NCBI RefSeq assembly: GCF_000014145.1
Contig: NC_008255.1
Coordinates: 869,501-933,500 of the forward strand
Direction: 5' to 3'
Length of the DNA stretch: 64,000 nucleotides
Origin: Cytophaga hutchinsonii ATCC 33406
Lineage (GTDB): Bacteria > Bacteroidota > Bacteroidia > Cytophagales > Cytophagaceae
Part shown: one piece after another, positions 62,631 through 64,000 of the stretch
Layout of the letters: each line of letters begins with the position of its first letter
Position numbering within the stretch: position 1 is the first letter of the stretch
Position numbers and translations under genes: made by a program
The notes under the pieces: model-generated
Seen by the model: only the letters and a program-made list of their open reading frames with translations
Told to the model about the DNA's origin: nothing
Database searches by the model: none

Positions 62631-63890
62631 ATGCGTGGTAATATAATGGTTCTCTTTATTTCAATTGGTGTTTTTTTTCTGATTGATTGGTATGTTTTTA
62701 CTGGTATTAAAGCACTTACAGATTTTGTTCAGCCAACAAGCCGAAAAATAATCCAATATGTTTATTGGGGTTTTACTGCGTGGACAATTTTTAATCTGCT
62801 CATTATGTATTCCGGGGCATATGCTGCCTGGCCTACCTGGCTGCGCAGTATTTCAATCGGTTTGATCATGGGATTGTTTCTGACCAAATTAGTATTTGTA
62901 CTGTTTCTTCTGCTTGATGACGGGCAACGGCTTGTACAACTTATATACGCCTGGTTTCAGCCAGAAACGCAGGTAGATACTGTAACCGGAAAAACAACTA
63001 TTTCACGTTCAGGTTTTTTATTGAAAGCAGGCCTGGCTGTTTCTGCAATCCCCTTTGCAGGCATGACATATGGAATACTTGTTGGCGCGCATGATTACAC
63101 GGTGCGTAAAAAAAGGCTGGTATTAAAAAAATTGCCATCCGCATGGAACGGATTGAAAATTGTACAGTTATCGGATATACACGCAGGCAGTTTTTATAAT
63201 AAAACCGCAGTACAGCGCGGTATTGATATGGTTATGCAGCAAAAGCCAGATATTATATTTTTTACCGGCGATCTGGTGAATAATATAGCCGCTGAAATGG
63301 ACGATTATATCGACTTATTTTCAACCTTGAAAGCTCCGTTGGGGATTTATTCTACACTTGGTAATCATGATTATGGTGATTATGTTGCCTGGAACTCGAT
63401 AGAAGAGAAGCATGAAAACTTAACGAAGCTGATTGGTGTGCATAAAAAAATGGGCTGGGATATTTTAATGAATGAACACCGGATTTTAAAAAAAGACGGT
63501 CAGGAACTGGCCATTATTGGTATTGAAAACTGGGGAGCCAAAGGGCATTTTCCAAAGTATGGTAAAATGAACCTGGCTTATGCAGGTACTGAAACAGTGC
63601 CGGTTAAGTTATTGTTATCACACGATCCAAGCCATTGGGATGCAGAAGTACGTCAGAAATATAAAGATATAGATGTTATGTTTGCCGGTCATACGCATGG
63701 TATGCAGTTCGGTATTGAAAAAGGCGGCATAAAATGGAGCCCTGTCCAGTGGATGTATGATCAGTGGGCCGGTTTGTATGAAAAAGACGGTCAGTATCTG
63801 TATGTTAACAGAGGGTTTGGCTTTATAGGATTTCCGGGAAGGGTTGGAATGTCTCCTGAAATAACGGTAATGGAATTACATAATTCCTAG
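62631..63890 (+). CDS. Membrane-anchored metallophosphoesterase
   Basis: A 419-residue protein. Four N-terminal membrane helices lie within about residues 5-115, and a fifth (FLLKAGLAVSAIPFAGMTYG) at about 130-150. The soluble domain holds the full metal-binding set: QLSDIHAGSF (D-x-H), FFTGDLVNN (GD), STLGNHDYGD (GNHD), LLSHDPSHW and MFAGHTHGMQFG (GHTHG). It resembles the YkuE/YaeI type of phosphohydrolase that faces the periplasm and may act on lipid or nucleotide phosphates. The start at ATG 62631 is preceded by AT-rich sequence; no partner gene is adjacent in the window. Confidence 0.9.
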   Translation: MRGNIMVLFISIGVFFLIDWYVFTGIKALTDFVQPTSRKIIQYVYWGFTAWTIFNLLIMYSGAYAAWPTWLRSISIGLIMGLFLTKLVFVLFLLLDDGQRLVQLIYAWFQPETQVDTVTGKTTISRSGFLLKAGLAVSAIPFAGMTYGILVGAHDYTVRKKRLVLKKLPSAWNGLKIVQLSDIHAGSFYNKTAVQRGIDMVMQQKPDIIFFTGDLVNNIAAEMDDYIDLFSTLKAPLGIYSTLGNHDYGDYVAWNSIEEKHENLTKLIGVHKKMGWDILMNEHRILKKDGQELAIIGIENWGAKGHFPKYGKMNLAYAGTETVPVKLLLSHDPSHWDAEVRQKYKDIDVMFAGHTHGMQFGIEKGGIKWSPVQWMYDQWAGLYEKDGQYLYVNRGFGFIGFPGRVGMSPEITVMELHNS

Positions 63891-64000
63891 TAATTTTTAA
63901 ACAATTTCATTTTCTGGCTTGTTTATTGTTGTGCGGATTGTACATGTAATTCAGGATTCATTCAGGATTCAGAATTAAATTGCAGGAATTTCACAGAGAA

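Overview
The window looks like a chromosome segment of a gliding, cellulose-degrading member of the Bacteroidota, most probably Cytophaga hutchinsonii or a close relative. This is inferred from a family 9 cellulase carrying a type IX secretion (T9SS) sorting tail, five further surface proteins with type A or type B T9SS tails, two PorP/SprF-family outer-membrane proteins, AT-rich sequence, and few clear Shine-Dalgarno sites. No rRNA, tRNA, CRISPR array or insertion-sequence transposase was recognised.

Layout. 0-3.6 kb: a cut outer-membrane phospholipase and three secreted proteins of unknown role. 3.7-8.8 kb: a sugar/proton symporter and a hemE operon with a CPBP-like membrane protein and a DMT exporter. 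8.9-11 kb: the GH9 cellulase. 11.2-15.5 kb: PorP/SprF divergent from an overlapping operon of ECF sigma factor, membrane anti-sigma factor and a leucine-rich-repeat surface protein. 15.6-30.3 kb: housekeeping genes (heptose kinase, aminotransferase, ROK kinase, acyltransferase, thioesterase, ferredoxin, ferritin) mixed with secreted or membrane proteins. 30.6-42.2 kb: a secreted RCC1-repeat protein, an ABC-F ATPase, an alpha-glucan cluster (GH57, glycosyltransferase, GH31) and a 946-residue adhesin-like protein. 42.2-53.5 kb: an accessory region, visibly more AT-rich, with short repeats, an XRE regulator, a nuclease-like gene apparently split by a frameshift, a nucleoid-associated protein, a GIY-YIG-like protein and several orphans. 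53.6-55.8 kb: a Kef-type antiporter. 56-60.3 kb: a second copy of the PorP / sigma / anti-sigma / LRR cassette. 60.3-63.9 kb: YitT-family protein, agmatine deiminase and a metallophosphoesterase.

The strongest signal is the pair of paralogous four-gene cassettes at 11.2-15.5 kb and 56-60.3 kb. In each, a PorP/SprF barrel gene diverges from an overlapping sigma - anti-sigma - LRR operon. The anti-sigma factor is not a plain membrane anchor: beyond its single membrane helix it carries a SprB-type repeat and a C-terminal domain resembling the type B (CHU_C) sorting tail of the LRR protein encoded next to it. PorP/SprF proteins are linked to surface display of type B tail proteins. The arrangement therefore suggests a trans-envelope switch in which the barrel binds either the exported adhesin's tail or the anti-sigma factor's tail, so that sigma activity reports barrel occupancy, similar in logic to FecA-FecR-FecI. 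This is inference from architecture.

The second candidate system is the possible defence locus at 47.0-50.7 kb: a PD-(D/E)XK nuclease domain, a long protein in the adjacent reading frame, and a translationally coupled NdpA/YejK-like nucleoid-associated protein.
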